From assembly GCF_015689195.1 (NCBI RefSeq), contig NZ_CP065044.1:1798001-1862000 (forward strand): a stretch of 64,000 nt of DNA, in the 5' to 3' direction. Position numbers and translations under genes: made by a program. Shown here piece by piece: positions 7,958-16,846 of this stretch. Under the pieces are notes generated by a model. That model ran no database searches. It was given only the letters and a program-made list of their open reading frames with translations, and was not told the origin of the DNA. How positions within the stretch are numbered: the first letter of the stretch is position 1; each line of letters opens with the position of its first letter. Source of the stretch: Pectobacterium aroidearum. Lineage in GTDB: Bacteria > Pseudomonadota > Gammaproteobacteria > Enterobacterales > Enterobacteriaceae.

Positions 7958-8949
7958 AACGCACCTTGTCCTTGGTTATCATGTGGGCAGAAGTACGGGT
8001 TTTTGTGTATCTGAGCAGCCTGGACTTTCTTTGCGAAGAACTCCGAAAGGTCGCCTTGTTGCTCAAGCAGACGGACGATCTCATGAAGCGTCGAGAGAAC
8101 TAAAACTTTGTGTTGCAGAAATTCACGTACCGTATGAATGGCTGGTTCAGTGTAGTCACTGGCAGAAATGAAGATCCCTCGGACCTCGGCACGCGACATG
8201 AGGCGAACAAGATGCTCTGAAATCTCAGGCTTACCCACTGGATTGCGATACCACTTCATTTCAACGAAATACAGTACACCACCGAGTTCAATGATCCCAT
8301 CAATTTGCTCGACGATGCCTTCGCCAGCATCACCAACCAAATGAAAGGATTTATGAATGAGAACACCGTAGGCTTGAAAAAGATTATTGAGAGCCGTTTC
8401 CAGCAATTTTCCCCGTTCCTGTGCAGTCCTAGTAGTGCCAAACAATGTATATAAGCCTTGCTTGGCATTCTCGATTCTGTTGATGCGATCACGTTTTTCT
8501 GCTGCGATCCGCTGTGACTCAGCGAGGCGGATTTTCCGTTCTTCTTCGCGGGCATTGTTCATACGCGTGAAAGCGTCTTTTTGGTTGACGACTTCGCGGA
8601 TACTGGCAACAAGACCCTTAGCCTTAAGTTGGTCAGCGGGCCAGCACGAATCAAAGTTCGCAAAGTCCACCACGCGCCGCAGCACCTCGCGCCGCTCACG
8701 GAGAGTGTGTTCTCCCTTCGCGTTGAGGCGTTCAAGCACCGTGCGAACCATCTGGTACTTGTTGACATCCTTTGGTGTTGCCCTCAAGTGAACTGCAATG
8801 TCAGAAGTTATGTTGTCAGGAACTCCAGCGCCCCGGAAGAAAACCAGCACATCCTGCTTAGAGCGATTGAGCAACGGCACAACATCCACCAGGAGGTTGA
8901 ACAGCTCCGGTGGGTAGTGGAATATGATGTCTGAGGGTGCATCAGTCAT
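7954..8949 (-). CDS. Mrr/RecB-like restriction endonuclease leading the ABC-3C operon
   Basis: In this 331-aa protein, residues about 1-170 are helical with a charged coiled coil (REEERKIRLAESQRIAAEKRD). Residues about 195-305 form a PD-(D/E)xK domain with motifs AGEGIVEQIDGII (Asp) and VLYFVEMKWY (Glu-x-Lys), then GIFISASDYTEPAI, as in Mrr-like enzymes. It is the promoter-proximal gene of the operon and overlaps the next gene by 4 bp. ABC-3C operons usually have three genes, so this second nuclease in tight coupling is notable. It could be a fourth subunit or a fused neighbouring defence gene. Confidence 0.75.
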   Translation of the reverse strand: MTDAPSDIIFHYPPELFNLLVDVVPLLNRSKQDVLVFFRGAGVPDNITSDIAVHLRATPKDVNKYQMVRTVLERLNAKGEHTLRERREVLRRVVDFANFDSCWPADQLKAKGLVASIREVVNQKDAFTRMNNAREEERKIRLAESQRIAAEKRDRINRIENAKQGLYTLFGTTRTAQERGKLLETALNNLFQAYGVLIHKSFHLVGDAGEGIVEQIDGIIELGGVLYFVEMKWYRNPVGKPEISEHLVRLMSRAEVRGIFISASDYTEPAIHTVREFLQHKVLVLSTLHEIVRLLEQQGDLSEFFAKKVQAAQIHKNPYFCPHDNQGQGAL

Positions 8950-9023
8950 GCGCTACTTCCCCTCCAAATACACTCATCAATGTAAGCAAAGGATTTATTC
9001 CCTTCTGTCATCAAGCTTCCCTA

Positions 9024-9377
9024 TCAAGGCTTCATATACTGGTTAATCTTACAACAGTAAAAAATTGGGCCAGTAGGGAGCGATCTGATAGCCATTCCTG
9101 ATTCAGCTTCGACAAGCTCCAAATCGTACAGTGCCTCCCAAGTGCATCCAGAACCACGAGTAATCGCTGAACCAATGAGCAAGCCGTAGTGCTGAGTCGC
9201 TGGTAATACTGCGTTTGCCGTTGATGATCTGGGTGATCCATTGGCTGGGGAGCCAAGTTGGCTCTCTAGCTCAGTCGTTAACACACCACCAGCCTCATGC
9301 CATTGTGTGATAGCTTCACCTAGGGGATGAGCTGTTGCGGTCATATTACGCCACAAAATAGACAGGCTATTACCCAA
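9024..9377 (-). CDS. Hypothetical protein, possibly a fragment
   Basis: This 117-aa frame lies upstream of the ABC-3C operon on the same strand. An internal ATG (MTATAHPLGEAITQW) could be the real start. I recognise no domain. The segment LLIGSAITRGSGCTWEALYDLELVE looks protein-like, but there is no clear ribosome site. It may be the remains of a gene broken when the operon was acquired. Confidence 0.3.
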   Translation of the reverse strand: MGNSLSILWRNMTATAHPLGEAITQWHEAGGVLTTELESQLGSPANGSPRSSTANAVLPATQHYGLLIGSAITRGSGCTWEALYDLELVEAESGMAIRSLPTGPIFYCCKINQYMKP

Positions 9378-9541
9378 CGGTAAGGGTTTTGAGGATGTAC
9401 GTCAATCGTACATAAATTGAGTATAATCATAAACAATAAAAGTGAGCAGCGCATACACTCGGTATTCCAAAAGGTAAGGAACATGCTGCTACGGAGAGTT
9501 CAACATAGATCACAGCAAAAAGGGGGCGAAGCTCTCTTCGA

Positions 9542-9760
9542 TCAAAACAACCCCCATTCGGCAAAGGACACCGTGGGCTCACCGCCGAAGTAAAGTGAGC
9601 CAATGTACGCATGTCAACCATTGCCAATCCTTTTTTAATCCGCACCCTCATCACCTTGTCAACATCATTGGGCTCAGGGATACCACTCGGATGGTTATTT
9701 GCAAGTATCACCGCTGCAGTGTAAACCCCAAACCATTTCACCACTGCGAACCAAGGGGCG
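9542..9760 (-). pseudogene. radC: radC-family (YeeS-like) 3' fragment, frameshifted
   Basis: One frame reads TAAVILANNHPSGIPEPNDVDK, then KKGLAMVDMRTLAHF, the conserved RadC/JAMM core H-N-H-P-S-G-x-x-x-P-S/N-x-x-D. After AHF the homology moves to a second frame, GGEPTVSFAEWGLF followed by a stop, the expected family C-terminus. A one-base deletion at about 9596 explains this. The N-terminal half is missing. Genes of this type often accompany ardC on plasmids and islands, and ardC lies 200 bp away. Confidence 0.75.
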
Positions 9761-9964
9761 CTACGCCCGATTATGCAGGGGCAGTTTTTTCTCCCGTGTG
9801 ACTTCCGTTCCCGTATCAGCTTCCGGTTAATCGTTTCCCAACACAACCCGTCCCGCAAGGGTAAATGGCACGCATGCTGCGCCCTTGCAGTACAGAACGA
9901 TGCCGGGAAAGCGAACCGTCAGGCGATACGAAGACGAAATTCACACCACTGACGGAGAAAAAAC

Positions 9965-10912
9965 ATGACGACTTCCCTGCATACCCAGACTAGCGCCCCT
10001 AACACCGCAGCGGCGACCAGCGTATCCCCGCTGGAGCAGTCAGGCTCCTCAAAAACGAAATTTTATCAAACCACCAGAACAGATATTTATCAGACTGTCA
10101 CCGATAACATCATTGCAGCGCTTGATGCCGGTGTAAAACCATGGTCTTGTCCGTGGCAACGAGTGCCGGGCATGTCTGGGTTGCCTTCCAACTTCGCAAC
10201 CGGTATCGCGTATAGCGGAATGAATATCATGCTGTTGTGGTGCAGTGCGTCAAAACAGGGTTTTGGTGATTCACGCTGGATGACCTACAAACAAGCACAG
10301 GCAGTAGGCGGGCAGGTTCGCAAAGGCGAACACGGCACGACAGCCATTTTCTATACAACCTTAGAGAAGGAAAACGAAGACGGCGAAATCGACCAGATCC
10401 CGATGCTGAAAACTTTCAACGTGTTTAACGTTCAGCAAATTGACGGCTTGCCTCTGACAACTGAAACAGTCAGCCCTGAAGCAACCTTTGACTCGTTGCC
10501 GGAGGCTGAAAATCTGTTCCAGAAGAGCGGCGCAAACATCATTGAGAAAGGACAAAACGCCTTTTTCAGACTCTCAACTGATGAAGTCTGGCTACCGGAG
10601 CGCCATCTGTTTTCAGATGCAGCTAATTTCTACGCTACTGGCTTGCATGAGCTGGTTCACTGGAGCGGTGGTAAAAAACGACTTAACCGTGAAATGAAAG
10701 GGAAATTTGGCAGTGCAGATTATGCGGAGGAGGAATTAGTGGCTGAGCTGGGAAGTGCTTTTCTGATGGCGGAGCTGGGGATTGTTGGAGAGGTGCAGCA
10801 TGAAAGCTATATTGCCTCATGGCTCCAGGCGCTGAAAAATGATAAGCGCTATGTTTTCAAAGCGGCCAGCGCCGCCTCAAAAGCGCATCGTTACCTGATG
10901 GATAAGATTTGA
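9965..10912 (+). CDS. ardC: ArdC-family antirestriction protein
   Basis: This 315-aa protein has the N-terminal ssDNA-binding ArdC domain (DIYQTVTDNIIAALDAGVKPW, then SGMNIMLLW, then MTYKQAQAVGGQVRKGEHG) at about residues 35-160. The C-terminal zincin-like domain has HELVHWSG near residue 233 and the downstream glutamate in EELVAELGSAFL. ArdC proteins are carried by conjugative elements and protect incoming DNA from restriction in the recipient. The ribosome site GACGGAGAAAAA precedes the ATG at 9965. It is an early-transfer gene of the ICE rather than chromosomal cargo. Confidence 0.9.
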   Translation: MTTSLHTQTSAPNTAAATSVSPLEQSGSSKTKFYQTTRTDIYQTVTDNIIAALDAGVKPWSCPWQRVPGMSGLPSNFATGIAYSGMNIMLLWCSASKQGFGDSRWMTYKQAQAVGGQVRKGEHGTTAIFYTTLEKENEDGEIDQIPMLKTFNVFNVQQIDGLPLTTETVSPEATFDSLPEAENLFQKSGANIIEKGQNAFFRLSTDEVWLPERHLFSDAANFYATGLHELVHWSGGKKRLNREMKGKFGSADYAEEELVAELGSAFLMAELGIVGEVQHESYIASWLQALKNDKRYVFKAASAASKAHRYLMDKI

Positions 10913-10990
10913 GTCGGAGATGATAAGCCGCAAAGGAGTGCGGCTTTAAGCTTATTGCGGGGCAGGGAAGGTGAGAGATGTTTAAATTTC

Positions 10991-11033
10991 CCTGCGAATT
11001 TTCTGGACATAATATGCCCGGAAAATTCGCAGG
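10991..11033. repeat. 13-bp perfect inverted repeat
   Basis: CCTGCGAATTTTC (10991-11003) and GAAAATTCGCAGG (11021-11033) pair perfectly around a 17-bp AT-rich spacer. It lies between ardC and ccdA and could be a terminator-like hairpin, a regulator operator or a recombination site. There is no T-run. Confidence 0.6.
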
Positions 11034-11035
11034 CT

Positions 11036-11070
11036 GCGGGTGCGGGCGGCAAAGAGCCCGCGCATCCCGC
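11036..11070. repeat. GC-rich stem-loop
   Basis: GCGGG-t-GCGGGC (11036-11047) pairs with GCCCGC-gcat-CCCGC (11056-11070) around ggcaaaga. It directly follows the inverted repeat at 10991 and may end ardC transcription. Confidence 0.5.
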
Positions 11071-11159
11071 AAACGGCGTTTGTACATCGGTGATTGCTGT
11101 AAACGACGGCTCAGGTATGACGACTGACTGTGAAGTTTGCAGGACTGCAACGATAGCAG

Positions 11160-11230
11160 AGCCTGTTTTTGGTGTTATGATAAGTGTATTATGTCGTGTA
11201 ACACGCACGTATTCATGTAGGAGAGAAACC
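11160..11230 (+). promoter_or_regulatory. ccdAB promoter/operator region
   Basis: A -10-like TATGAT at 11176-11181 and the palindromic GTGTAACAC lie before an AGGAGAG ribosome site and the ccdA ATG. CcdA/CcdB pairs repress their own promoter, so the palindrome is a plausible operator. Confidence 0.4.
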
Positions 11231-11467
11231 ATGACCGCGAAACAACGCAACACGCAGAGCGTGACCATGTCAGTAGAGCGTGCCTTACTGGTAAGAGCGC
11301 GTGAGGCGGGTATTAATCTGAGTGCTACCCTGACAACCGCCCTGGATGCAGAGCTTCGCTGCCATGAAGCGAAAAAATGGCAAGAAGAAAACAGGGAGGC
11401 TCTCGCAGCACTAAATCGTTTTCATGATGAGCAGGGTTGTTTCAGCGATGAATACAGGACGTTTTAA
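11231..11467 (+). CDS. ccdA: CcdA-family antitoxin
   Basis: The 78-aa protein is alignable along its length with F-plasmid CcdA. It has an N-terminal ribbon-helix-helix (RNTQSVTMSVERALLVRARE) for operator binding, then KWQEENREALAALNRF, and the CcdB-binding tail ending GCFSDEYRTF (F plasmid: SFADENRDW). ATG 11231 follows AGGAGAGAAACC. Longer upstream frames lack a ribosome site. It is two bases from ccdB and forms a toxin-antitoxin operon that stabilises the ICE. Confidence 0.9.
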   Translation: MTAKQRNTQSVTMSVERALLVRAREAGINLSATLTTALDAELRCHEAKKWQEENREALAALNRFHDEQGCFSDEYRTF

Positions 11468-11469
11468 CC

Positions 11470-11784
11470 ATGCAATTCACTGTATACGGGAATACCGGGA
11501 AAAGCGTTGTTTACCCGCTGTTGCTCGATGTCACGAGCGATATTATTGGGCAATTGAATCGTCGGATAGTGATCCCATTGCTCCCGATTGAAAAGTATCC
11601 GGCAGGCCGCCGACCGGATCGCCTTGTCCCCGTCGTCAGGCTGACGGACGGCAAAGAATACGCCGTAATGACCCACGAGCTGGCAAGTATCCCTATCCAG
11701 GCTCTGGGTGCGGTGTTTTGTGATGCTTCTCAGTACCGTACTCAGGTAAAGGCTGCAATAGACTTCCTCATCGACGGGTTCTGA
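11470..11784 (+). CDS. ccdB: CcdB-family gyrase toxin
   Basis: The 104-aa protein begins MQFTVYGN and contains YPLLLDVTSDII, RRIVIPLLP, LVPVVRLTDGKEYAVMTHELASIP and a helical C-terminus. This is the CcdB fold that poisons the GyrA subunit of DNA gyrase. The usual C-terminal Trp-Gly-Ile of F CcdB, which contacts gyrase, is here DGF, so potency may differ. It is translated directly after ccdA. The gene is full length with no sign of decay. Confidence 0.88.
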   Translation: MQFTVYGNTGKSVVYPLLLDVTSDIIGQLNRRIVIPLLPIEKYPAGRRPDRLVPVVRLTDGKEYAVMTHELASIPIQALGAVFCDASQYRTQVKAAIDFLIDGF

Positions 11785-11927
11785 CGTTTCTTTCTATGCT
11801 GTTAAACAGGCATTGCCTTTAATCGTGGCTGACGGGAGCCTATTCCAGTTCGTCGATAGTGCGGAACAGAAACATCTGGCGTTAAACTGAACCGGAATAC
11901 CGTTTCTTGCCACTGTTCTGATACTGT

Positions 11928-12015
11928 CAAACGGCCTAACCAGACCGCTGCTGTTAGCATTCGGAAAACTAGCCTACCATTGCAGCATCAGACGGCGCTG
12001 TTCAAGGTGCTTGGT
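11928..12015 (-). pseudogene. P4-type integrase C-terminal fossil
   Basis: The minus strand reads TKHLEQRRLMLQW, a stop, then ASFPNANSSGLVRPF. This matches the C-terminus of the integrase at 889-2160 (AKHLEQRRLMLQWWADFLDANSNGMVRPF), with one Trp turned into a stop. It is closer to that integrase than to the ICE's own. It shows that an earlier element of the same family once ended here. Confidence 0.8.
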
Positions 12016-12028
12016 GATTTTACTCTCT

Positions 12029-12052
12029 GCCCGCTCCGTGCCAGATACGGAA
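12029..12052. repeat. 24-bp palindromic repeat, GTGCCAG-centre type
   Basis: The site begins GCCCGCTCCGTG and continues CCAGATACGGAA. It matches the copy at 19635 at 19 of 24 positions. It lies upstream of the defence RT module. Confidence 0.5.
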
Positions 12053-12476
12053 GTTGATGTGCCATCCTCGGCTTATATGAAAAGGCATAGATCTGGCAGT
12101 CAGTAAAGCTTGATCGGTTTATCGAACTGCCCAGGCAATGTTAGATTAGGAGTAAATTCCACTTATGGAAGCATCGATTTTTCGGGGGATTACTTTCCAG
12201 CCAAACGAGCCGGAAAACCGATACTAGAAAACTCTAACCCGGTGCTCAATTTTTGTTGACCACTACAAAGCTTCCTCACGTACAACCATGCTTTATGGCC
12301 TGAAAAAAGTGCCTGATGTATCAGGAGGATAGCCCTTCGACACGACAAAACCTTTGACACTTATCGTGGATTATTCGATGAAGGAACGGTAGTATAGTTA
12401 TTCTGGGAAATATAAACAGTAAATGTCAAGGCTGTATTTGAAGTGAATAATAACGCTTAAGATTAAGTTGAGAAAA

Positions 12477-15400
12477 ATGAAACTACTTGATAAAAAATAT
12501 TATAACCTCGAACCTAATTCTGAGTACCTTAAGGACTCATTTATTTTAGGATTGGCATGGAAAAAAACAGACAGTTTTGTCAGAACTCACAACTGGTATG
12601 CAGATCTATTAGCGCTTGACAAGTGTGCCTTTGATATTAGTGATGAAGTCACTAAATGGTCAAATGAAGTCAAAAATGCCACTTTTCCCAAAAGTGATAT
12701 TGAATTAATACTGGCTCCCAAAGGTGCTAACTGGTTCTTTAAAAAAGGGAGGTGGATTACAAATAAAGAGGATAGAAAATTAAGACCATTGGCTAATATA
12801 TCTATCAAGGAGCAGTCTTTTGCTACAGCCGTAATGATGTGTATTGCTGATTCGCTAGAAACGAGACAGAAAGATTGTTCACTAAGTAGCCTTGGCTATG
12901 CTGAGCATGTGAAAAATAAAGTTGTTAGTTACGGAAACAGGCTTATTTGTGATTGGAATAATGATAAGGCCAGATTTCGTTGGGGTGGAAGCGAATATTA
13001 CAGGAAGTTCTCTACAGATTATCGAAATTTCCTACAAAGACCTATCTATGTAGGAAGAGAAACTGTAAATAAAGTCAGTGGAATTGATGATGTTTATATT
13101 GTTAGTTTGGATTTGAAAAACTTTTTTAGCTCTATAAAAATAGATCTTCTGATAAAAAAACTTAAAGAAATATCTTCTAAACATTACGATTGCAATGTTT
13201 CAGATAATAATGATTTCTGGAGTTTGGCAAGTCAAATTTTGAATTGGACATGGCCTAAAGACTCTTTGTCTTTACTTGGAAGTTTGGATTTAAAAAAAAT
13301 CGTTGGGCTTCCTCAAGGCTTAGCATCGGCTGGAGCTCTGGCGAATGCATATCTCATTGATTTTGATGAGTCTATAATTTCTAAGTTTCGTGATGGTAGC
13401 CGTATTATACTGCATGATTACTGTCGATATGTAGATGATATTAGGTTAGTGATTTCTGGAGAGGCGCTAAATAATAAAGAAATTAAGGAATTTGTTCATG
13501 GGTTAGTTCAAGGTGTTCTCGATGAAACATTAAAACAAGATAAGTTAGATGGAGAGCCTTATTTAGAGGTCAATGATAAAAAAACGTCAATTTTAATACT
13601 TTCAGATATTGATAACGGAAGCGGCCTTACAAATAGAATTAATGAAATTCAGCATGAAATAGGAACTTCGAGTATTCCTGAGCGTAACGGGCTAGATAAT
13701 AATATACCAGCACTTCAACAATTATTACTGACTGAGCAAGATAATTTCTTCGATGATGCTAATGATTCATTCCCAGGGTTTAACAATGATAAATCGATTA
13801 AAGTAGAATCTTTGCGTAGATTTTCGGCCCATAGACTGGAAACAAGCTTAACTAAAAAAAGCAAACTGATCTCACCTGAAGAGAGAAAGCAATTTGATAA
13901 TGAATCTGAGCTGATTGCAAAGAAATTATTTAAGGCATGGCTTAAAGATCCATCGATTATGGTTATCTTTCGTAAGGCAATAGCTATAAACCCTAATCTA
14001 GATGCTTATAAAACCATTCTTGATGATATTTTCAAAAGAATAAAATCAAATCGTGACAAGTGTGATAAATATATCATGATATATCTTCTTTCTGATATAT
14101 TTCGTAGCGTCGTTGATCTCTACCGAAATATACAGCCAGAGTACATATATAATTATCAAAAGTTGATGAGTGAAGTTACATCATTTGCTCAAAAACTACT
14201 TTCTTGTAAATCTGACATTCCAAGTTACGCATATCAGCAAGCACTGCTCTATCTTGCAGTAATCAACAAGCCGTTTATAGCTAGTAATAAAGCTTCTCCT
14301 GATCTTACTAGACTCCAAAACGTCTTGATTAAAAAACACTTAGAACCATTGAGTATTAGTGATGGTTACCTATTTGAATTATCTGCTCAGATCAGCAAAG
14401 ATTACCAAGCAAATGCTGTTTTTCTACTTTCACATACAAAAAATAAAGAAGCAGTAGATTCAATTATAAACAATTTTGCTTTCCGTGGTGGTGAATTTTG
14501 GAACGCAATTTGGAAAGAAATAGTTAGGATGAAAGATAGTGATATAGATAAAAATAGGATTAACGAATTTAGATGGGCCATACCTAAAAATGAGTCAAGA
14601 CCAAATGGTTCGGAGCATAATCTTTCATCAGTAATCAGCTTCAAGGAAAACCCGTTTAAATATGAACATGCGCTTCTTAAACTGGGTATAGCATTAGTTG
14701 ATCTTCTAGATGATAAGGAGAAAAAAACATGGAAATCTAATGGTAAGCAGTATTCTCCACATGAAATAAAAGTAAATTTATCAGATGTATCAACATCATG
14801 GACAGAACTATGGCGTCCTGGTGTTAATATTTCATGTTCGATAGATAAAATAGGAAAAAAACCTACAGACCCGCGCTATGCAAGCCCTGAGTGGTTAGTA
14901 GCTTCTCACCCCCCCCAACAACATGATGCACAAAAATTATATTGGGTGTGTAGTGTGCTAAGAAGTGCTGCTTTGGGTAATGTGGATTACACCCAGCGAA
15001 ATGATTTAAAGTTTAATGGCGAAAAGTATGATGGTATACGTTCTCAGTTTTACAAGCGACGTATGGGAATGTTACATACACCAGAATCAATTGTTGGTTC
15101 ATATGGAACTATAACTGATTGGTTTGCAAGCTTTCTTCAGCATGGATTGCAATGGCCAGGTTTTTCTTCTTCTTACATAAATCAAGACGATATATTGTCA
15201 ATTACCTGCCTTGATGAGTTTAGAAAATGTATGGTAGAAAGGCTAATTTATTTAGAAACGCAAATATGCACTTCATCCAATGTTCCAACATTACCTACTG
15301 TTGTCAGTAGACCTGAGTTAGCATCTAACCAATTTAGAATTGTTACTGTGCAGCAGTTATTTCCTAAGGATAAACATTTTCACCCTTCTGACGTAACACT

Positions 15401-16178
15401 GGATAATTCCGATGTGCGTTGGAAGCATAGAGAACACCTCGCGGAAATTTGTAAGCTAACGGAGCAGACTTTAAATACTAAACTTAAGACGGAATCAAGA
15501 GACCATACCAGTACTGCTGATCTTATTGTCTTTTCTGAATTGGCTGTTCATCCAGAAGACGAAGACATAGTAAAAGCTCTAGCATTTAAAACTAAAGCCA
15601 TCATATTTTGCGGATTTGTCTTCTGTGAACAAGACGGCAAAATTGTTAATAAAGCTCGCTGGATCATTCCAGACTCTTCCGAGTCAGGAACTCAGTGGCG
15701 TATTCGTGACCAGGGTAAATATCATATGACAATAGATGAAGTTACTCTTGGTGTTCAGGGATATAGACCATCCCAACATATTATTTCTATTGAGGGTCAC
15801 CCCGAAGGACCATTTAAAATAACTGGCGCGATCTGCTACGATGCAACAGATATAAAGCTTGCGGCAGACCTGAGAGATTTAACTGATATGTTTGTCATTG
15901 TGGCGTACAATAAAGATATTGACACATTTGATAATATGGCTTCAGCGCTTCAGTGGCATATGTATCAACATGTTGTTATTACAAATACGGGAGAGTATGG
16001 TGGTTCAAGTATGCAAGCCCCATACAAAGAGAAGCATCATAAACTGATCTCTCATGCTCATGGGACTGGCCAAATAGCAATTAGCACTGCTGATATAGAT
16101 TTAGCAGCTTTTAGGCGTAAGCTAAGTTTATACAGAAAGACAAAGTCCCAGCCTGCTGGATTCAATCGAAAACATTAA
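12477..16178 (+). CDS. drt1a: Type 1 defence-associated reverse transcriptase (RT-nitrilase)
   Basis: This 1233-aa protein has an N-terminal reverse transcriptase of the UG1 class: SLDLKNFFSS near residue 212 (first catalytic Asp), GLPQGLASAGALAN near 278 and CRYVDDIRL near 317 (YVDD catalytic pair). A long helical linker follows. The C-terminal nitrilase-fold domain has the complete triad: Glu in VFSELAVHP near 1020, Lys in DQGKYHM near 1080 and Cys in GAICYDATD near 1120. This RT-nitrilase fusion defines defence RT type 1, which protects against phages. ATG 12477 is preferred to TTG 12468. The gene is AT-rich, unlike the transfer genes, and is followed 8 bp later by a small membrane protein. 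No non-coding RNA is evident upstream. Confidence 0.88.
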   Translation: MKLLDKKYYNLEPNSEYLKDSFILGLAWKKTDSFVRTHNWYADLLALDKCAFDISDEVTKWSNEVKNATFPKSDIELILAPKGANWFFKKGRWITNKEDRKLRPLANISIKEQSFATAVMMCIADSLETRQKDCSLSSLGYAEHVKNKVVSYGNRLICDWNNDKARFRWGGSEYYRKFSTDYRNFLQRPIYVGRETVNKVSGIDDVYIVSLDLKNFFSSIKIDLLIKKLKEISSKHYDCNVSDNNDFWSLASQILNWTWPKDSLSLLGSLDLKKIVGLPQGLASAGALANAYLIDFDESIISKFRDGSRIILHDYCRYVDDIRLVISGEALNNKEIKEFVHGLVQGVLDETLKQDKLDGEPYLEVNDKKTSILILSDIDNGSGLTNRINEIQHEIGTSSIPERNGLDNNIPALQQLLLTEQDNFFDDANDSFPGFNNDKSIKVESLRRFSAHRLETSLTKKSKLISPEERKQFDNESELIAKKLFKAWLKDPSIMVIFRKAIAINPNLDAYKTILDDIFKRIKSNRDKCDKYIMIYLLSDIFRSVVDLYRNIQPEYIYNYQKLMSEVTSFAQKLLSCKSDIPSYAYQQALLYLAVINKPFIASNKASPDLTRLQNVLIKKHLEPLSISDGYLFELSAQISKDYQANAVFLLSHTKNKEAVDSIINNFAFRGGEFWNAIWKEIVRMKDSDIDKNRINEFRWAIPKNESRPNGSEHNLSSVISFKENPFKYEHALLKLGIALVDLLDDKEKKTWKSNGKQYSPHEIKVNLSDVSTSWTELWRPGVNISCSIDKIGKKPTDPRYASPEWLVASHPPQQHDAQKLYWVCSVLRSAALGNVDYTQRNDLKFNGEKYDGIRSQFYKRRMGMLHTPESIVGSYGTITDWFASFLQHGLQWPGFSSSYINQDDILSITCLDEFRKCMVERLIYLETQICTSSNVPTLPTVVSRPELASNQFRIVTVQQLFPKDKHFHPSDVTLDNSDVRWKHREHLAEICKLTEQTLNTKLKTESRDHTSTADLIVFSELAVHPEDEDIVKALAFKTKAIIFCGFVFCEQDGKIVNKARWIIPDSSESGTQWRIRDQGKYHMTIDEVTLGVQGYRPSQHIISIEGHPEGPFKITGAICYDATDIKLAADLRDLTDMFVIVAYNKDIDTFDNMASALQWHMYQHVVITNTGEYGGSSMQAPYKEKHHKLISHAHGTGQIAISTADIDLAAFRRKLSLYRKTKSQPAGFNRKH

Positions 16179-16186
16179 GAGTTCAT

Positions 16187-16621
16187 ATGGACACATTAGT
16201 TAAGTTAGCTACGATAGCTTCTCCGTTGGTAAGTGCTGGAGTGGCTATTTGGGCGATTTTAGTTGCCAAAGCAACCATCAGTGAGAGCAAAGAAATTGCC
16301 AAAAAAACTATTGCAGACACGGCTTATCAAGCATATTTGCAATTAGCTATGGAAAACCCGCATTTCTCTAAGGGTTACACTGCAGATGGTAGACATGAGC
16401 GAGACCCTATGTATGACCAATATGTTTGGTACGTGGCCAGAATGATATTCTGCTTCGAAAAAATAGTTGAGGTTGAAGGTAATTTTAAAGATGAATCTTG
16501 GGGGGAAACGTTAAAAAAACATTTGAAGTTTCATTCTGCACATTTTAAGAAAACTAAAGTTGTTGAAGAAAAACTTTATATCCCCTCAATTTTGAACCTC
16601 ATAAAATGCGCAGCTAAATAA
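16187..16621 (+). CDS. drt1b: Small membrane protein partner of the defence RT
   Basis: The 144-aa protein has one N-terminal membrane segment (about residues 5-28, LATIASPLVSAGVAIWAILVA), then a charged helix (SESKEIAKKT) and a soluble C-terminal region. It starts 8 bp after the RT-nitrilase stop, so the two are an operon. Type 1 defence RT loci are reported to include a small membrane protein, which fits. I infer it is the membrane-acting or anchoring component. The gene is intact. Confidence 0.7.
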   Translation: MDTLVKLATIASPLVSAGVAIWAILVAKATISESKEIAKKTIADTAYQAYLQLAMENPHFSKGYTADGRHERDPMYDQYVWYVARMIFCFEKIVEVEGNFKDESWGETLKKHLKFHSAHFKKTKVVEEKLYIPSILNLIKCAAK

Positions 16622-16674
16622 AAAATGCCATATTATTATATTTTTCACTTAAATCCCACTTGAGAAAATAAAAC

Positions 16675-16696
16675 ATCCCAAGAGAGTTCTTGGGAT
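16675..16696. terminator. hairpin after the defence RT operon
   Basis: ATCCCAAG (16675-16682) and CTTGGGAT (16689-16696) form an 8-bp perfect stem with a 6-nt loop, 54 bp after the drt1b stop. It is followed by TGTT rather than a full T-run, so termination is likely but weak. Confidence 0.5.
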
Positions 16697-16792
16697 TGTT
16701 CTCCTAATTGACAGTAAGTATCAGTTGGGTTGTAAAATATTTTTGGAGCGTATTTTTTCATTGAACGATAAATTTTGTATTGCAGATTTAAT

Positions 16793-16816
16793 TTTCGCTC
16801 CTCGCTCAAAGCAGCC
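16793..16816. repeat. 24-bp palindromic repeat, CTCGCTCA-centre type
   Basis: The site reads TTTCGCTCCTCG then CTCAAAGCAGCC. The core GCTCCTCGCTCA is identical to the copy at 38442. It lies between the defence RT operon and the GTPase pair. Confidence 0.55.
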
Positions 16817-16846
16817 TCTCTGGCCTTACCTGTAGGGAGGAATATC

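Larger units (their letters stand above)
11785..12476. other. long non-coding junction between ccdB and the defence RT
   Basis: These 690 bases contain an integrase fossil (11928-12015), a 24-bp palindromic repeat (12029-12052) and a weak repeat-like site at 11843-11866. I see no ORF with a ribosome site. The stretch looks like scar sequence at the seam between the transfer/stability genes and the defence cargo. Confidence 0.6.

Noticed and set aside
9427..9858. Intact 143-aa protein on the minus strand
   Set aside because: Only the middle matches RadC; the ends are frameshifted read-through, so it is a pseudogene.
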